Virus record (IMG/VR): IMGVR_UViG_3300042923_001106 | Span: 119,209 to 183,208 of that record | Source: a virus | Strand: one strand, 5' to 3' | Length of the DNA stretch: 64,000 nucleotides | Part shown: positions 37,489 through 46,509 of the stretch, one piece after another | Position numbering within the stretch: position 1 is the first letter of the stretch | Layout of the letters: every line of letters begins with the position of its first letter | Position numbers and translations under genes: made by a program | The notes under the pieces: model-generated | What the model was told of the DNA's origin: nothing | The model's database searches: none | Seen by the model: the letters and a program-made list of their open reading frames with translations, nothing else

Positions 37489-38673
37489 ATGAATTATGAA
37501 TTCGAGAAGAATAAGCTATACTCATTGATAGGTAAAAACCTATTATCAGAACTAAAGGGTAAAGAGTGTTACATTGCCGGTGGGACAATTACCAGCCTTT
37601 TTTGTAATCGGGAAATCAACGATATCGATATTTACTTCAAAAGCGAAAAAGCATTTATCGAGTTTGTTGAATCGATTTGGGAAGATGGTAATGGCTGGAT
37701 TGTCGCAAGTACTGATAAAGCAACTTTGGTAAAATCGAGCAAATATGAAGAGTATCAAATGATTCACTTCAAATTCTTTCCGAATGCTGAAGATATCTTT
37801 AAAGCATTTGATTTTACAGTTTGTATGGGGGCGTTTGATTTTGAAACAGAAACATTCAAATTACACCCAGACTTTTTACAGCATAATTCACAACGTATTC
37901 TGAAATACAACGCAAACACAGCGTTTCCTATCGTTTCGTTACTTCGTGTTCAAAAATACAAAGATAAAGGTTATACAATCTCTAAGCCAGAACTCATCCG
38001 AATCGTCTTATCATGTATGAATTTAGAAATAAATACATATGAAGAGTTAAAAGAGCAAATGGGTGGAATGTATGGGGTTAATTACGATAAGTTGTTCAAA
38101 GATAAAGAAGGCAAAGTTGACATAAAAGAAGCAATAGATGTTATTGCGAATTTAAGTCTTAGCGAAGATTACTTTAAGGCTCCAGAATCAATTGGCCAAG
38201 AAATGTGTAGTATGGAAGACTATTTAGATGATATCGCGAAAACCCCAATTCCGTATACAGTAATCGATGATGAAGTATTTCGATTGTCAAAAGGAAAATT
38301 GAAGCCATCAAATAAGAAGCCAAAAATTGGAGATTTATTCGATTATAAAGAGTTTTTAAGAGGGAAGAAATTTTATAAATTTGTGAAGAAGAAGGAGGGA
38401 AAATATTATAGTTTTTATGATTCTAATTTTGAATATGCCGTAGGTAAAAAGGTATTTGCAGTAGGAGATAAATATACTAGTGATCCAGTGCTTTATTTTG
38501 TTTACCTAGATACTGTAGAATCGGCTACATACAGAAACGAAAAGGAGAGAGTATTGATTGAAGTGGAATTTGATATTGATGATCTTTCAAGTATAGATGA
38601 GGATACAATAGAGTTAAAGGCATGCACTATGATAAGAGAAGTACCTGAGACTGAATATAAACAACATTTGTGA
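37489..38673 (+). CDS. Large nucleotidyltransferase-like protein (394 aa)
   Basis: A polymerase-beta-type head: CYIAGGTITSLFCNREINDIDIYFK carries the GG...DxD pattern (GG at 29-30, DID at 43-45). Residues 60-200 follow a CCA-adding/poly(A)-polymerase-like neck. The C-terminal half (about 230-394) is a separate beta-rich region with no clear family. It resembles the smaller protein at 18090. Substrate unknown. ATG 37489 after AAAAGGAG. Confidence 0.7.
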   Translation: MNYEFEKNKLYSLIGKNLLSELKGKECYIAGGTITSLFCNREINDIDIYFKSEKAFIEFVESIWEDGNGWIVASTDKATLVKSSKYEEYQMIHFKFFPNAEDIFKAFDFTVCMGAFDFETETFKLHPDFLQHNSQRILKYNANTAFPIVSLLRVQKYKDKGYTISKPELIRIVLSCMNLEINTYEELKEQMGGMYGVNYDKLFKDKEGKVDIKEAIDVIANLSLSEDYFKAPESIGQEMCSMEDYLDDIAKTPIPYTVIDDEVFRLSKGKLKPSNKKPKIGDLFDYKEFLRGKKFYKFVKKKEGKYYSFYDSNFEYAVGKKVFAVGDKYTSDPVLYFVYLDTVESATYRNEKERVLIEVEFDIDDLSSIDEDTIELKACTMIREVPETEYKQHL

Positions 38674-38698
38674 GTAATAAGTTGAGGAGATGATATTA

Positions 38699-39415
38699 AT
38701 TAGAACATTGGCGATTTCGGATATTCACGGCTGCTATGATGAGTTTAATGCTTTGCTGAAAAAGGTTGGATACAACCCACACGAAGATAAACTAATCCTT
38801 CTTGGAGACTATGTTGATCGAGGACAGAAAAGCAAAGAAACTGTAGACCAAATTCGATATTTAGTTAAAGATTACAATGTCATTGCTCTTCGTGGAAATC
38901 ATGATCAAATGTTTCTTGATGCATTGAACAACGATGAAGACTATATATTCCTTCATAATGGCGGCATACATACAATTGAAAGTTACTGCGGACTTAATTG
39001 GTTTGAAAACTGTGATGGATTTGATTATGACAGATATATTGTAGCAAAGAAGTTCATTAAGTCGAACTATAGTGAGCACATCGATTTTCTAGAAAGCCTG
39101 CCACATTATCATGAGGATGACTCGCATATCTACGTTCATGCAGGTCTGAGTCCATCATATGAAAATTGGAGAGAACAACCTGCTGAGAACTTTATTTGGA
39201 TTAGAGATGTATTCTTAAACAATAGAACGATTGTTGATAAGACAGTTATCTTTGGACACACTCCGACGGTGAATTTTCAACAAACATCAAACGTTTGGTT
39301 TGCTGGTGATAAGATTGGAGTAGACGGTGGGTGCTGCTTTGGTTATGCATTGAACTGCTTGGAAATATCTCAAGATGGATACCTCGAATATTCAGTGAAA
39401 AGAGGAAGCAAATGA
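38699..39415 (+). CDS. PP2A-like serine/threonine metallophosphatase, probable AUU start
   Basis: Calcineurin-like phosphoesterase of the bacterial PP2A type: SDIHGCYDEF (DxH), LLGDYVDRGQKS (GDxxDRG), ALRGNHDQM (GNHD), HAGLSP and FGHTP. These motifs bind two metals. Similar phage proteins dephosphorylate Ser/Thr, and related enzymes cleave Ap4A. The only ATG (38690) overlaps GAGGAG itself, so cannot be used; AUU at 38699 is at the right distance and gives IRTLAISDIHG, the usual family start. It lies just before the endonuclease and DNA polymerase genes. Confidence 0.82.
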   Translation: MRTLAISDIHGCYDEFNALLKKVGYNPHEDKLILLGDYVDRGQKSKETVDQIRYLVKDYNVIALRGNHDQMFLDALNNDEDYIFLHNGGIHTIESYCGLNWFENCDGFDYDRYIVAKKFIKSNYSEHIDFLESLPHYHEDDSHIYVHAGLSPSYENWREQPAENFIWIRDVFLNNRTIVDKTVIFGHTPTVNFQQTSNVWFAGDKIGVDGGCCFGYALNCLEISQDGYLEYSVKRGSK

Positions 39416-39458
39416 AATTATCCTTTTATGGGATATTTAATATAGGAGTGATGATATA

Positions 39459-40397
39459 ATTAAGAGAAATAATGCTAGTTTCGCAAACGAAGTTTATCAT
39501 CAATATGACTGGTGTTATCAAAAGTTTATTATAGAAGGTTTAAATCATCAAGAAATGGCTCAAGAAGCAGGAACGACTGCGAGAACAATTAAGAAATGGG
39601 TGGTCGAAAAACACAGACTTAAAGGAAATATTAGAAGGAAAGTCAAAAGACTCAATCAATTACAAGAGGATTTAATCATCGGGTCAATTCTTGGTGACGG
39701 ACATATCACCAACGAAAAATTCAAACCTATATTCATAGTATCTCATGCGGCAGACGAGAAAGATTATTTGTACTGGAAACACGATATATTGAAAGATTTT
39801 TGCAACAAGGGTCCAAGATTGATTGAGGCACAGATAAAGCCATTTGGTGATAAAGAGTATTTGTCTCAAGATGCCTATAGGATTAACACCAGAGTACAGG
39901 ATGATTTAATAAAATATCGTGATATGTCAATAAAAGAAATAGTAAAAAAATTAAATGAATTTTCATTCTCTATTTGGTTATTAGACGACGGACATAGGAG
40001 TAGTGGATGTTGGGACTTATGTGTTGCTCCATACAGTGCCGATGAGGTAAATGAAATCTTAAATGTAATACATGAAAGATTTAAACTAGAATGTAAAATA
40101 AAATCAGACAATAGGTATATATTGTTTACAGCAAAGTCGAGCAGGGATTTGGATCAAATAATTCTAAAAAATATTCCTAATGAACTAGATGTAATAAGGA
40201 AAAAGATAACAGAGAAAGATATTGATACTGAAGCAAATTACTTTTGGGTTACTTATAATAATGAAGAGATTGGATTGAATAGGTTCTGTCGTGAAAACAA
40301 GATTGTATATTCAGCAGCTAGAAAACTTTATTTTGAAGGTGTGACTGATGGAATCGCTCTGATTGAAAAATGCTGTGCGAAAACTAAATATAAATAA
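39459..40397 (+). CDS. LAGLIDADG homing endonuclease with N-terminal HTH, probable AUU start
   Basis: Two LAGLIDADG-type motifs: LIIGSILGDGHI and FSIWLLDDGHR, with the acidic residues needed for metal-dependent cleavage. The N-terminal helix-turn-helix (HQEMAQEAGTTARTIKKWV) would recognise DNA. The first ATG (39555) is inside that HTH; the frame continues upstream as convincing protein (YDWCYQKFIIEGLNHQEMAQ) to AUU 39459, 10 bases after TAGGAG. No intron or intein is visible, so it looks free-standing between the phosphatase and dnaE. It may spread by cutting phage genomes that lack it. Confidence 0.78.
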   Translation: MKRNNASFANEVYHQYDWCYQKFIIEGLNHQEMAQEAGTTARTIKKWVVEKHRLKGNIRRKVKRLNQLQEDLIIGSILGDGHITNEKFKPIFIVSHAADEKDYLYWKHDILKDFCNKGPRLIEAQIKPFGDKEYLSQDAYRINTRVQDDLIKYRDMSIKEIVKKLNEFSFSIWLLDDGHRSSGCWDLCVAPYSADEVNEILNVIHERFKLECKIKSDNRYILFTAKSSRDLDQIILKNIPNELDVIRKKITEKDIDTEANYFWVTYNNEEIGLNRFCRENKIVYSAARKLYFEGVTDGIALIEKCCAKTKYK

Positions 40398-40400
40398 ATA

Positions 40401-40429
40401 TATACAATAAAAATGGTATGTGTTAATCT
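40401..40429 (+). promoter_or_regulatory. Putative promoter for the DNA polymerase gene
   Basis: TATACA (40401-40406), 17 bases starting ATAAAAA, TAATCT (40424-40429). The -35 equals that at 29381; 35 bases downstream lies the start of the polymerase gene. Confidence 0.55.
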
Positions 40430-40464
40430 TAGTATAAGGCATTTTTTTTGAAGGAGGTAGAAAA

Positions 40465-43400
40465 TTGCGATACAATAACTATCATAAACATACCCATTAC
40501 AGTAACATCGTCACACCTGACTGTATTGTTAAACCGATAGATTACGCAAAGCGAGCAATCGAATTGGGTCACACTACGATTTGTACAACTGAGCATGGCT
40601 ATGCTGGGAATGTATTTGAATATTATGATGTAACTAAACAGCATAACCTTAAACTTATCTTTGGAGTAGAATTTTACTATGTCAACGACCGCTTTGAAAA
40701 GGACAAATCGAATACTCACTTAATGATTCTTGCTAAGAATAATGAAGGTAAACGAGAGTTAACTAGACTTATTACGGAATCGAACAAGACTGGATTTTAT
40801 TATAAGCCTCGTATAGACAAACAATTAGTGATGGGTCTAAATCCTGAAAATGTTCTAGTTACATCCACTTGTATAATCAGTTATGTGGGCAAATGTGAAG
40901 ACTACGAACAGAACTTTGTATTGCCATTTATGAATCACTTTAAGTGTAACTTCCTGCTGGAGATTCATGATAATGCCCATAGAATGCAAGTAAACTATAA
41001 TAAAAAAATCCTTGCCTTACATGAGAAATATAATATTCCCTTAATTCACGCTACTGATTCTCATTACATATATCCTGAGCAGGATAAGGATCGAACACAG
41101 TTCTTGAATGGTAAGAATATTTACTATGAAGAAGAAGAAGGATTCATACTTGATTATCCTGATTCTGAAACAATCTTTAAACGGTATGAAGAGCAGGGTG
41201 TTTTCACAAAAGAACAAGTGGAGCAATCTTTAAATAACACCCTGCTCCTCGATGATTTTGAAAATATCAAAATGGACAAAGAAATAAAGATGCCATCAAT
41301 TTACCCGAATTGGTCGCATGAACAAAAGGTTAAAAAACTAAAAGAAATAATCACAGAGGAATGGAAAAAGGACAAAAAAGAAATCAATCCAAAACGTGTC
41401 GGTGAATATCTTGATGCAATTCGATTTGAAACAAAAATTATTGAAGATACATCAATGGAAGATTACTTTTTGCTCAATTATGATATCATCAAACGGGCAA
41501 AAGAGAACGGAGGGATATTGACTCGTACAGGTCGAGGATCGGCACCGAGTTTTTACATAAATAAACTCCTTGGCTTTACAGAAATTGACCGATTAGAAGC
41601 ACCAGTAACACTTTATCCAACTCGATTTATGAGTACATCTCGTATTCTTGAATCTAAAAGTTTGCCAGATATCGATTTTAATACATCTCAACCTGAAGCA
41701 TTTATTAAAGCAGCCATAGAGATACTTGGTGAAGATAATGTTTATTACATGACAGCTTACGGTACAATGCAAGCAAGCGAGGCGTTCAGAAACTATTGTA
41801 GAGCTATTAACTTAAAAATGGACGATTACAATGATGTCGGAAAAAATCTTGACCAGTATAGGAATGATGATAAATGGAAAGACATTATCAAAGAATCAGA
41901 GAAGTTTATAGATGTTATTGATAGCGTTTCTCCACATCCTTGTGCGTTTATCCTATTGTCTCAACCTGTATCTGAAGAGATAGGAATTATTAGAGTTGGA
42001 AGTAAAGAGAAGGTTAACTTTTGTGCATTGATAGACAGTACTACATCTGACTCTTGGAAATATCTGAAGAATGACTTTCTCACAGTAAGTGTATGGGAAA
42101 TTATCGCTAACACTTATAAGATGATTGGAATTCCAATACATAATATTCGTGAATTATCTCGCTTAGTTGAAAGTGATAAGCGAGTTTGGGATTTGTATGA
42201 AAATGGATTAACTGTTACACTCAATCAAACAGGAACGGATTCAGGGACACCTCAAGTTATGCAATATAAACCTAAGAATGTACGAGAATTAACTGGTTGG
42301 GTCAGCGCAATTCGACCATCATTCGTATCTATGAAGCATTACTTTTTAAATAGACAAGAATTCTCATACGGGATTAAAGAACTCGATGACCTTTTAATCG
42401 AAAGTGACAACTTTATTTTATACCAAGAGAATATAATGCGTGTTCTTGTGTGGGTAGGGTTCCCCGAAGATGAAACATACGGGCTATTAAAAGCCATCGC
42501 CAAAAAGAAAGAAGGAATCATTGAACCGATTTATGAGCGGTTTATTGATGGTTTCGTAGAGAAGACAAATAGCGAAGAGAACGCCGAGTTAGTTTGGAAG
42601 ATAATAGAGAATTCTGTGGACTATGGTTTTAACTCTTCGCATGCTTACTCTGTAGCATTGGACAGTCTTTATGGAGCATACCTTAAGGTAAATTACCCAC
42701 TTGAATATTTTACAGTAATACTTACGAAATACGAGGATGACACAGAGACAACAAGTAAAATTTTTAAAGAATTACCATACTTCAGTATAAGTATATCACC
42801 AATCAAATTCAGACAATCAAAAGCACATTATTCACCTAATAAAGAAAAAAATACAATTTACAAAGGCATTAAAAGTGTTAAATATCTGAATGAGAAGATT
42901 GCCGAGGAGTTGTTTGAACTTGGCAAAAAACATTATGATTCATTCATTGATTTACTCATTGATATTACCGAGAGCACATCGGTAAATACAAGGCAACTTG
43001 ATATTTTGATAAAACTGAACTTTTTTTCTGAATTTGGTCAAAACAATGAATTGTTGCAAATATACAATGAATTTACGTCAATGTACAAAAAAACATACGT
43101 TGAGAAAACAAAAGTAAAACGGATAGGAGAGTTAAGGCAACGAGAAGATGAGATTCGAAATATGTTACAAGATAAAACTTTACCTATTCACGAATCCATC
43201 ATGTTCCAGAAAGAAATGCTTGGGTATGCTGATTTAAGGTTTCCAAACTCTAAAGATTGGTTTGTTATCGTTGATATCGATAAAAAGTATACTCCTAGAC
43301 TAACCGTATATGAATTATTAACCGGCGAAGAAAAATCAATCAAAGTAGAGAAGAAGAAATTCTTCATCGGAAATGGAGAAACCTTAAAAATAGGTGATAC

Positions 43401-43515
43401 AGTCAAGATTACTCAGTCAGAGATGAGACCGAAGAGCAAACTTGTAGATGGAAAATGGGTTAAATCTGAAGATCAGTTTGATGAGTGGTTGGTGTCGTGC
43501 TCAATCAAGAGATAG
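40465..43515 (+). CDS. dnaE: DnaE-type DNA polymerase III alpha subunit
   Basis: C-family replicative polymerase, SPbeta YorL-like. Domains: PHP at residues 1-200 (YHKHTHYSN, TTEHGY, FGVEFYY), then the palm with GRGSAPSFYINKLLG (about 357), the catalytic PDIDFN (about 400) and a third Asp in LKNDFLTVSV (about 534); SHAYSVALDSLYGAYLKVNYP is the fingers helix-hairpin region near 720. At 1016 residues it is shorter than bacterial DnaE and has a compact C-terminus. TTG 40465 behind GAAGGAGGTAGAAAA. A promoter and the homing endonuclease gene precede it. Confidence 0.9.
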   Translation: MRYNNYHKHTHYSNIVTPDCIVKPIDYAKRAIELGHTTICTTEHGYAGNVFEYYDVTKQHNLKLIFGVEFYYVNDRFEKDKSNTHLMILAKNNEGKRELTRLITESNKTGFYYKPRIDKQLVMGLNPENVLVTSTCIISYVGKCEDYEQNFVLPFMNHFKCNFLLEIHDNAHRMQVNYNKKILALHEKYNIPLIHATDSHYIYPEQDKDRTQFLNGKNIYYEEEEGFILDYPDSETIFKRYEEQGVFTKEQVEQSLNNTLLLDDFENIKMDKEIKMPSIYPNWSHEQKVKKLKEIITEEWKKDKKEINPKRVGEYLDAIRFETKIIEDTSMEDYFLLNYDIIKRAKENGGILTRTGRGSAPSFYINKLLGFTEIDRLEAPVTLYPTRFMSTSRILESKSLPDIDFNTSQPEAFIKAAIEILGEDNVYYMTAYGTMQASEAFRNYCRAINLKMDDYNDVGKNLDQYRNDDKWKDIIKESEKFIDVIDSVSPHPCAFILLSQPVSEEIGIIRVGSKEKVNFCALIDSTTSDSWKYLKNDFLTVSVWEIIANTYKMIGIPIHNIRELSRLVESDKRVWDLYENGLTVTLNQTGTDSGTPQVMQYKPKNVRELTGWVSAIRPSFVSMKHYFLNRQEFSYGIKELDDLLIESDNFILYQENIMRVLVWVGFPEDETYGLLKAIAKKKEGIIEPIYERFIDGFVEKTNSEENAELVWKIIENSVDYGFNSSHAYSVALDSLYGAYLKVNYPLEYFTVILTKYEDDTETTSKIFKELPYFSISISPIKFRQSKAHYSPNKEKNTIYKGIKSVKYLNEKIAEELFELGKKHYDSFIDLLIDITESTSVNTRQLDILIKLNFFSEFGQNNELLQIYNEFTSMYKKTYVEKTKVKRIGELRQREDEIRNMLQDKTLPIHESIMFQKEMLGYADLRFPNSKDWFVIVDIDKKYTPRLTVYELLTGEEKSIKVEKKKFFIGNGETLKIGDTVKITQSEMRPKSKLVDGKWVKSEDQFDEWLVSCSIKR

Positions 43516-43587
43516 TTATTTTTACCCAATGAATCATCGCTTTCATTAGTAAATAAAATAAAACAATAACGTACAAGGAGAAATAAA

Positions 43588-43731
43588 ATGATCACATACG
43601 CTATTTTCAAATCCAATATCGAAAAATTACTGAACAGGCAAATCACAAATGACGAAATGATTGAACTTTGTGGTGAGCCCCTATATAAACTGCTGCAAGA
43701 AACCTTTCAGTTAAAGGGGTTGAAACATTGA
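43588..43731 (+). CDS. Small helical protein (47 aa)
   Basis: ATG 43588 behind CAAGGAGAAATAAA. Helical: FKSNIEKLLNRQITNDEMIE, PLYKLLQETFQLKGLK. The TTG of the next gene overlaps its stop. Unknown function. Confidence 0.58.
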   Translation: MITYAIFKSNIEKLLNRQITNDEMIELCGEPLYKLLQETFQLKGLKH

Positions 43732-43916
43732 AACCGATTAGGATGAAGAGATATCGAGAGCAAGAGTTAGAGGCTGCAATTAAAGATAATGAAAGTAGAG
43801 GATTTACTGTTGTGAGGCGTTGGGAAGTACCGATTACATATGATATGGGAGCAAGAACGCGATATACATATTGCGCCGAGATGATTAAGTCGGTAGATAA
43901 AACGAATATTTCATAG
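43728..43916 (+). CDS. Hypothetical basic protein (62 aa), TTG start
   Basis: TTG 43728 overlaps the preceding stop behind AAAGGGG. Basic N-terminal helix (RMKRYREQELEAAIKDNESR), then a beta region RGFTVVRRWEVPITYD. Unknown, though the size and pattern recur in Gram-positive phages. Confidence 0.58.
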   Translation: MKPIRMKRYREQELEAAIKDNESRGFTVVRRWEVPITYDMGARTRYTYCAEMIKSVDKTNIS

Positions 43917-43928
43917 GAGAGTGATTAG

Positions 43929-44474
43929 TTGGCCAAAAAGAACCCCGGTAAAGAATTCGAAGCACAACTACAAAAAAGTTGCCAAAGTGTTGGAGTGTTC
44001 TATGATCGAATAAAGGATACTCCACCAAAAGTCAAGGTAGGTAAAAATAAGTATGACTATTACATATATCAGATACCAAATTTGTTTGCCCTAGAATTAA
44101 AATCAACAGGAGATAAATCGATAAGTTTTAGCGAGAAGATAATCAAACAACATCAAATAGACAATCTTACAGAAGCAGCAACACATAAAGGTATTATTGC
44201 GGGGTTCATCTTTAATTACAGGGAATATGATAATGCTACCTTCTTTGTACATATCACAGAGTTCAACAAGTACAAGTTAGTCGCTCAATCAACAAGTGAT
44301 GATCATACATACGTGAAAGTAAATAAAAGTTCGATTCCACTTGAAGTGTGTGAGCAGATTGGAATAAAAATAAATAATTATAAAATGAGAACTAATTATC
44401 ATTATCATATAAAGGATTTTATTGATAAAGCTGTATCTACATATAGCATAGGACAAATGAATGAAAATAATTAA
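43929..44474 (+). CDS. recU: RecU-like Holliday junction resolvase
   Basis: Matches the RecU family: GKEFEAQLQKSCQSVGVFYD, the acidic/Lys active-site strand FALELKST and the FIFNYREYDNATFFVHI strand. RecU cuts Holliday junctions and acts in recombination; phages use it to clean branched DNA. Usual length is about 180-200 residues, fitting 181. TTG 43929 behind AGGAGAGTGATTAG. It closes the replication block with the small gene at 44562. Confidence 0.8.
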   Translation: MAKKNPGKEFEAQLQKSCQSVGVFYDRIKDTPPKVKVGKNKYDYYIYQIPNLFALELKSTGDKSISFSEKIIKQHQIDNLTEAATHKGIIAGFIFNYREYDNATFFVHITEFNKYKLVAQSTSDDHTYVKVNKSSIPLEVCEQIGIKINNYKMRTNYHYHIKDFIDKAVSTYSIGQMNENN

Positions 44475-44561
44475 AATATTGATGTTTTACAGGACAAACA
44501 AATTTTCACAAAACTCAACATATTCATTTATAAGCGACTCCTCAAAGGAGGGTATGCTTTG

Positions 44562-44726
44562 ATGAATACAAATGAGGCTTCACAACAAGCGGAAGAACAA
44601 ATTATCGAAACATTACCTTCAGGAGTAACGATGGTTATTAATGGATCACCAAGTATTGAAGGCTGTAGAGAGTTTCTGAAAACTCTAATAAAAGCAAATT
44701 ACAAAAACAAAGAAGTTAGCACATAG
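44562..44726 (+). CDS. Small protein (54 aa)
   Basis: ATG 44562 behind AAAGGAGGG. Polar start (NEASQQAEEQIIETLPSG), then TMVINGSPSIEGCREFLKTL. Its stop lies inside the terminator stem. Unknown function. Confidence 0.58.
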   Translation: MNTNEASQQAEEQIIETLPSGVTMVINGSPSIEGCREFLKTLIKANYKNKEVST

Positions 44727-44746
44727 GCATATGTGCTTTTTCTTGT
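44718..44746 (+). terminator. Rho-independent terminator ending the replication block
   Basis: AGCACATA (44718-44725) and TATGTGCT (44730-44737) with a GGCA loop, followed by TTTTCTTGTT. The stop codon of the preceding small gene is inside the stem. It separates the replication genes from the recombinase gene. Confidence 0.82.
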
Positions 44747-44764
44747 TCCTGTTGATATTCTACA

Positions 44765-44794
44765 TTTACTCATAAATATTGAGTGGTGTATAAT
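44765..44794 (+). promoter_or_regulatory. Putative promoter for the serine recombinase
   Basis: TTTACT (44765-44770), an 18-base spacer and TATAAT (44789-44794), just after the terminator and about 47 bases before the recombinase start. Confidence 0.6.
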
Positions 44795-44840
44795 GGTAAT
44801 TAATATGTTTCATAAAAAACAACAAGGAGGCACTGAAGTT

Positions 44841-46346
44841 GTGTCGCAATACACTGTAAAATATGTAGCAATATATGTACGAAAATCTAGAGGCGATTTA
44901 GAGCACGATTTGGCAAAGCATCTAGCAGAACTAATCAAGCTGTGTGAAGAAAATAACTGGACTTATGCAGTTTACAGTGAAATAGGAACATCTGATTCCA
45001 TTGAATTACGCCCTGTTATGAGCGAATTGTTGTCAGATGTTGAACTTGGCATGTTCGATGCCGTCTGCGCGGTTCACATCGACCGTTTGAGTCGTGGTGA
45101 TGCAGTGGATAGAGCCAAGATACAGAAAATTTTGGGGAAGACAGAAACCTTATTAATAACTCCTCAAAGAGTATATGATTTCACAAACGAGACTGATTTG
45201 CTTATGGCTGAATTTGAAGGCTTAATGGCTCGGATGGAGTACAAACAAACATCAAGAAGGTTTAAGCAAGGAAAAGCACGAAATGCAAAATTGGGATTCT
45301 GGTCAAATGGAAAACCGCCGTATCCATATTATCGAGACAGTGAAAAAAAGAAAGCCGTTGTAAATCCAGATTATCGACCAGTATACAGAAGAATGGTCGA
45401 CTTGTGTATGCAGGGTTGGACATTTACAGATATTGCGTGGGAGCTAAACAAATTAGCCATTCTTTCACCCAAGGGTGGAATGTGGAGTCATGTAGTAGTT
45501 GGTAATTTGCTTCAGGATGAAGTTCATCTAGGACATATTGTGGTAGGAAAAACAACAAAAACGGCTACCGGAGATAAGATTCACAGAGAAAAGGAAAAAT
45601 GGATTGTATACAAAAATTGTCATGAAGCCGTAAAGACGCAAGAAGAGCACGATAAAATTATTTTTTTAACAAACAGAAATAAAAGATCGAGTAAGGCCAG
45701 TAGAGCAGGTAAGCAAGTATTTTCTGGATTACTTTATTGCGCCTGTTGTAGTAAAGCGATGCAAATTCAAAAGCAAAAGAACAGACCAAATGACTCAGTA
45801 CGATCTTGTAGAACGCATGATGCTTTTGGAGTCAGATGTATTAATTTAGGCGGAAGTGTTACAGCAATAAATGAAGTAATTTATAATGCACTAATAAAGA
45901 AGAAAGAATATTTAATTAAAGCAATCAATGAAGGAATATCAGATGATGATACTAATGAACTTCAACAGATTGCATCAACTAAGTTGAAAGAAATAAAACT
46001 CCATGAAAAAAGAATTGAGAAAATTTATCGTAATCAAGAAAGTATGCTGTACTCAGAAGAAGAAGATGAGAACGATGCAATATTCCGTGAAAGATTAAAA
46101 AAAGCAAAAGAAGAATTAAAGCTACTTGAGGACGAGTATACTTCTTTGTCCACCCAAATTGAACGAGCACTCGACACAAGGAACGAAGATTTACTTCTAA
46201 ATATTGAGGACGTTTTGAAACTACTCAACAAGCCATCAATCGAAGATAAAGAAAAAAATCGTGCATTGAAAAGTATCATTAACAGGATAGAGTGGAAAAG
46301 ATTAAGGATTGATGAACAGCCGACAATATATGTAAATTTTCTTTAG
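44841..46346 (+). CDS. Large serine recombinase (SprA-like integrase)
   Basis: Integrates and excises the phage. The resolvase domain has the catalytic Ser16 in YVRKSRGD, then DSIELRPVMSELL and HIDRLSRGD; it resembles SPbeta SprA. The recombinase domain follows (LGFWSNGKPPYPY), then a zinc ribbon (LLYCACCSKAMQ...CRTH...C) and a C-terminal coiled coil (residues about 385-470). 501 residues is normal. GTG 44841 is used (AAGGAGG at 44824-44830); ATGs from 44733 lie in the promoter. It has its own terminator-promoter arrangement, and inverted repeats follow directly. Confidence 0.85.
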   Translation: MSQYTVKYVAIYVRKSRGDLEHDLAKHLAELIKLCEENNWTYAVYSEIGTSDSIELRPVMSELLSDVELGMFDAVCAVHIDRLSRGDAVDRAKIQKILGKTETLLITPQRVYDFTNETDLLMAEFEGLMARMEYKQTSRRFKQGKARNAKLGFWSNGKPPYPYYRDSEKKKAVVNPDYRPVYRRMVDLCMQGWTFTDIAWELNKLAILSPKGGMWSHVVVGNLLQDEVHLGHIVVGKTTKTATGDKIHREKEKWIVYKNCHEAVKTQEEHDKIIFLTNRNKRSSKASRAGKQVFSGLLYCACCSKAMQIQKQKNRPNDSVRSCRTHDAFGVRCINLGGSVTAINEVIYNALIKKKEYLIKAINEGISDDDTNELQQIASTKLKEIKLHEKRIEKIYRNQESMLYSEEEDENDAIFRERLKKAKEELKLLEDEYTSLSTQIERALDTRNEDLLLNIEDVLKLLNKPSIEDKEKNRALKSIINRIEWKRLRIDEQPTIYVNFL

Positions 46347-46509
46347 GGGTATAGTGTGTATTAGACTAGCAATCATAAGCTAGGTGCTGATTTGTGAAAA
46401 TATGAAAAAAAGCCTTAATCCCGTCAACGAAATGATGTATATTACGAAGTCGACACGGATGGGCATTTCATAAAATACATCACAAATTAAGCTGCACTAT
46501 ACCCCTAAA
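46342..46509. repeat. 15-base inverted repeat flanking a 138-base insert next to the recombinase
   Basis: TTTAGGGGTATAGTG (46342-46356) and CACTATACCCCTAAA (46495-46509) are perfect inverted copies. The left one includes the recombinase stop codon. Inside, a weaker pair (TGATGTAT around 46432 and ATACATCA around 46475) suggests further structure. This is a candidate for the attP region or a mobile insert; the window lacks the attL/attR partner to decide. Confidence 0.55.

Noticed and set aside
44733-44840. Recombinase start at ATG 44733
   Set aside because: That ATG lies in the terminator's downstream end and the promoter region; GTG 44841 has AAGGAGG at good spacing and begins the known fold.
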